Shown in pieces: positions 6,016-6,143 of a stretch of DNA of 6,143 bases. The notes under the pieces were generated by a model. It was not told the origin of the DNA, did no database searches, and saw only the letters and a list, made by a program, of their open reading frames with translations. The stretch lies in contig CANPYH010000082.1 in assembly GCA_947588325.1 (NCBI GenBank), positions 1 through 6,143 of the forward strand. The letters run 5' to 3'. This DNA comes from an uncultured Clostridia bacterium (GTDB lineage Bacteria > Bacillota > Clostridia > Christensenellales > Pumilibacteraceae). The stretch's first letter is position 1; each line of letters begins with the position of its first letter. A program made the position numbers and the translations under genes.

Positions 6016-6025
6016 AACGGTATAC
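6009..6025. promoter_or_regulatory. Paired GTATAC hexamers, candidate repressor operator
   Basis: Two self-palindromic GTATAC hexamers (6009-6014 and 6020-6025) lie 11 bases apart, one helical turn, with TAACG between them. The first overlaps the predicted -10 of the ABC promoter. That geometry fits a dimeric repressor binding one DNA face. No partner regulator can be named; the TetR protein upstream is one candidate, but its promoter lacks this motif. Confidence 0.35.
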
Positions 6026-6047
6026 TGCAGAGTTATGAAACTGTACT

Positions 6048-6057
6048 GGGGGGGGGG
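6048..6057 (+). repeat. G10 homopolymer in the ABC gene leader
   Basis: Ten consecutive G lie eight bases before the ATG at 6066; the sequence then reads TGGTAGAT. The tract or the following GGTGG serves as a purine-rich ribosome binding site. Tracts of this length are slippage-prone in bacteria, and the length may also be an assembly or sequencing error. Confidence 0.8.
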
Positions 6058-6065
6058 TGGTAGAT

Positions 6066-6143
6066 ATGTCTTTAATCGTAAGAGACTTAACCAAGATATA
6101 CCATATAAAGAACGGCGAGGACGTGAGAGCGCTCGACGGAGTA
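6066..6143 (+). CDS. ABC transporter ATP-binding protein, N-terminal fragment (3' end outside window)
   Basis: Only 26 residues are present, beginning MSLIVRDLTKIYH and ending RALDGV. The pattern (hydrophobic strand, L-T-K-x-Y with the aromatic A-loop Tyr at residue 12, then a short insertion and xALDGV) is the usual start of an ABC ATPase domain before Walker A. The insertion NGEDV before RALDGV resembles MacB/LolD-type ATPases that pair with FtsX-like permeases, for example in peptide resistance or lipoprotein export. That subtype is inference from very little sequence. The ATG at 6066 is preceded by GGTGG (6056-6060) at a reasonable distance. It is separated from dnaA by a terminator and seems to be an independent unit. 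Confidence 0.72.
   Translation, partial: MSLIVRDLTKIYHIKNGEDVRALDGV

Larger units (their letters stand above)
5885..6065. other. AT-rich intergenic region upstream of the ABC gene
   Basis: This stretch is clearly richer in A and T than the coding sequence around it, and no convincing gene is seen on either strand. It contains candidate promoters, including a weak one at 5919-5948 (TTGTCC, then TATATA after 16 bases with an extended TGT, or TATAAA after 18), a T6 run (5970s), a small CCC-AAA-GGG symmetry, two GTATAC hexamers and a G10 tract. No match to the DnaA-box consensus TTATNCACA was found by eye on either strand, so an adjacent oriC is not supported. Confidence 0.6.

Overview
The window is a GC-rich, gene-dense bacterial stretch with every convincing gene on the + strand. 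It looks like a chromosomal fragment of an anaerobic Gram-positive bacterium of the Clostridia type, probably an uncultivated lineage. That placement rests on the linked tilS/trmN6/rsmI genes, the Bacillota-like protein sequences and the mix of high GC with frequent ATA codons. The exact taxon is inference and weakly supported.

Layout. Positions 1-834 hold the C-terminal half of IMP dehydrogenase (guaB), cut by the left edge. Three RNA-modification genes follow: tilS (895-2181, tRNA-Ile lysidine synthetase), a trmN6-like methyltransferase gene (2181-2864) that shares one base with tilS, and rsmI (2912-3718, 16S rRNA 2'-O-methyltransferase). A near-consensus promoter, whose -35 box overlaps the rsmI stop codon, then drives a TetR-family regulator gene (3749-4333). 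Its spacing predicts a leaderless mRNA starting at or next to the ATG. Four bases after the regulator comes dnaA (4338-5681), so the replication initiator appears to be the second cistron of a tetR-dnaA unit. dnaN does not follow, although dnaA-dnaN is the usual order in Bacillota.

Downstream of dnaA is about 380 bases without a convincing gene. It holds a 126-base nested inverted repeat (5693-5818) able to fold into one long interrupted hairpin, then an intrinsic-terminator-like hairpin (5856-5884), then an AT-rich promoter region with two GTATAC hexamers one helical turn apart and a run of ten G. The run sits just upstream of the truncated start of an ABC transporter ATPase gene (6066 onward).

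Working together: the first four genes are housekeeping (guanine nucleotide synthesis, decoding accuracy, rRNA modification). The points worth a second look are the tetR-dnaA pairing with its forced leaderless start, the unexplained palindromic element after dnaA, and the G10 tract before the ABC gene. No CRISPR array, tRNA, rRNA, transposase or clear DnaA-box cluster was seen.
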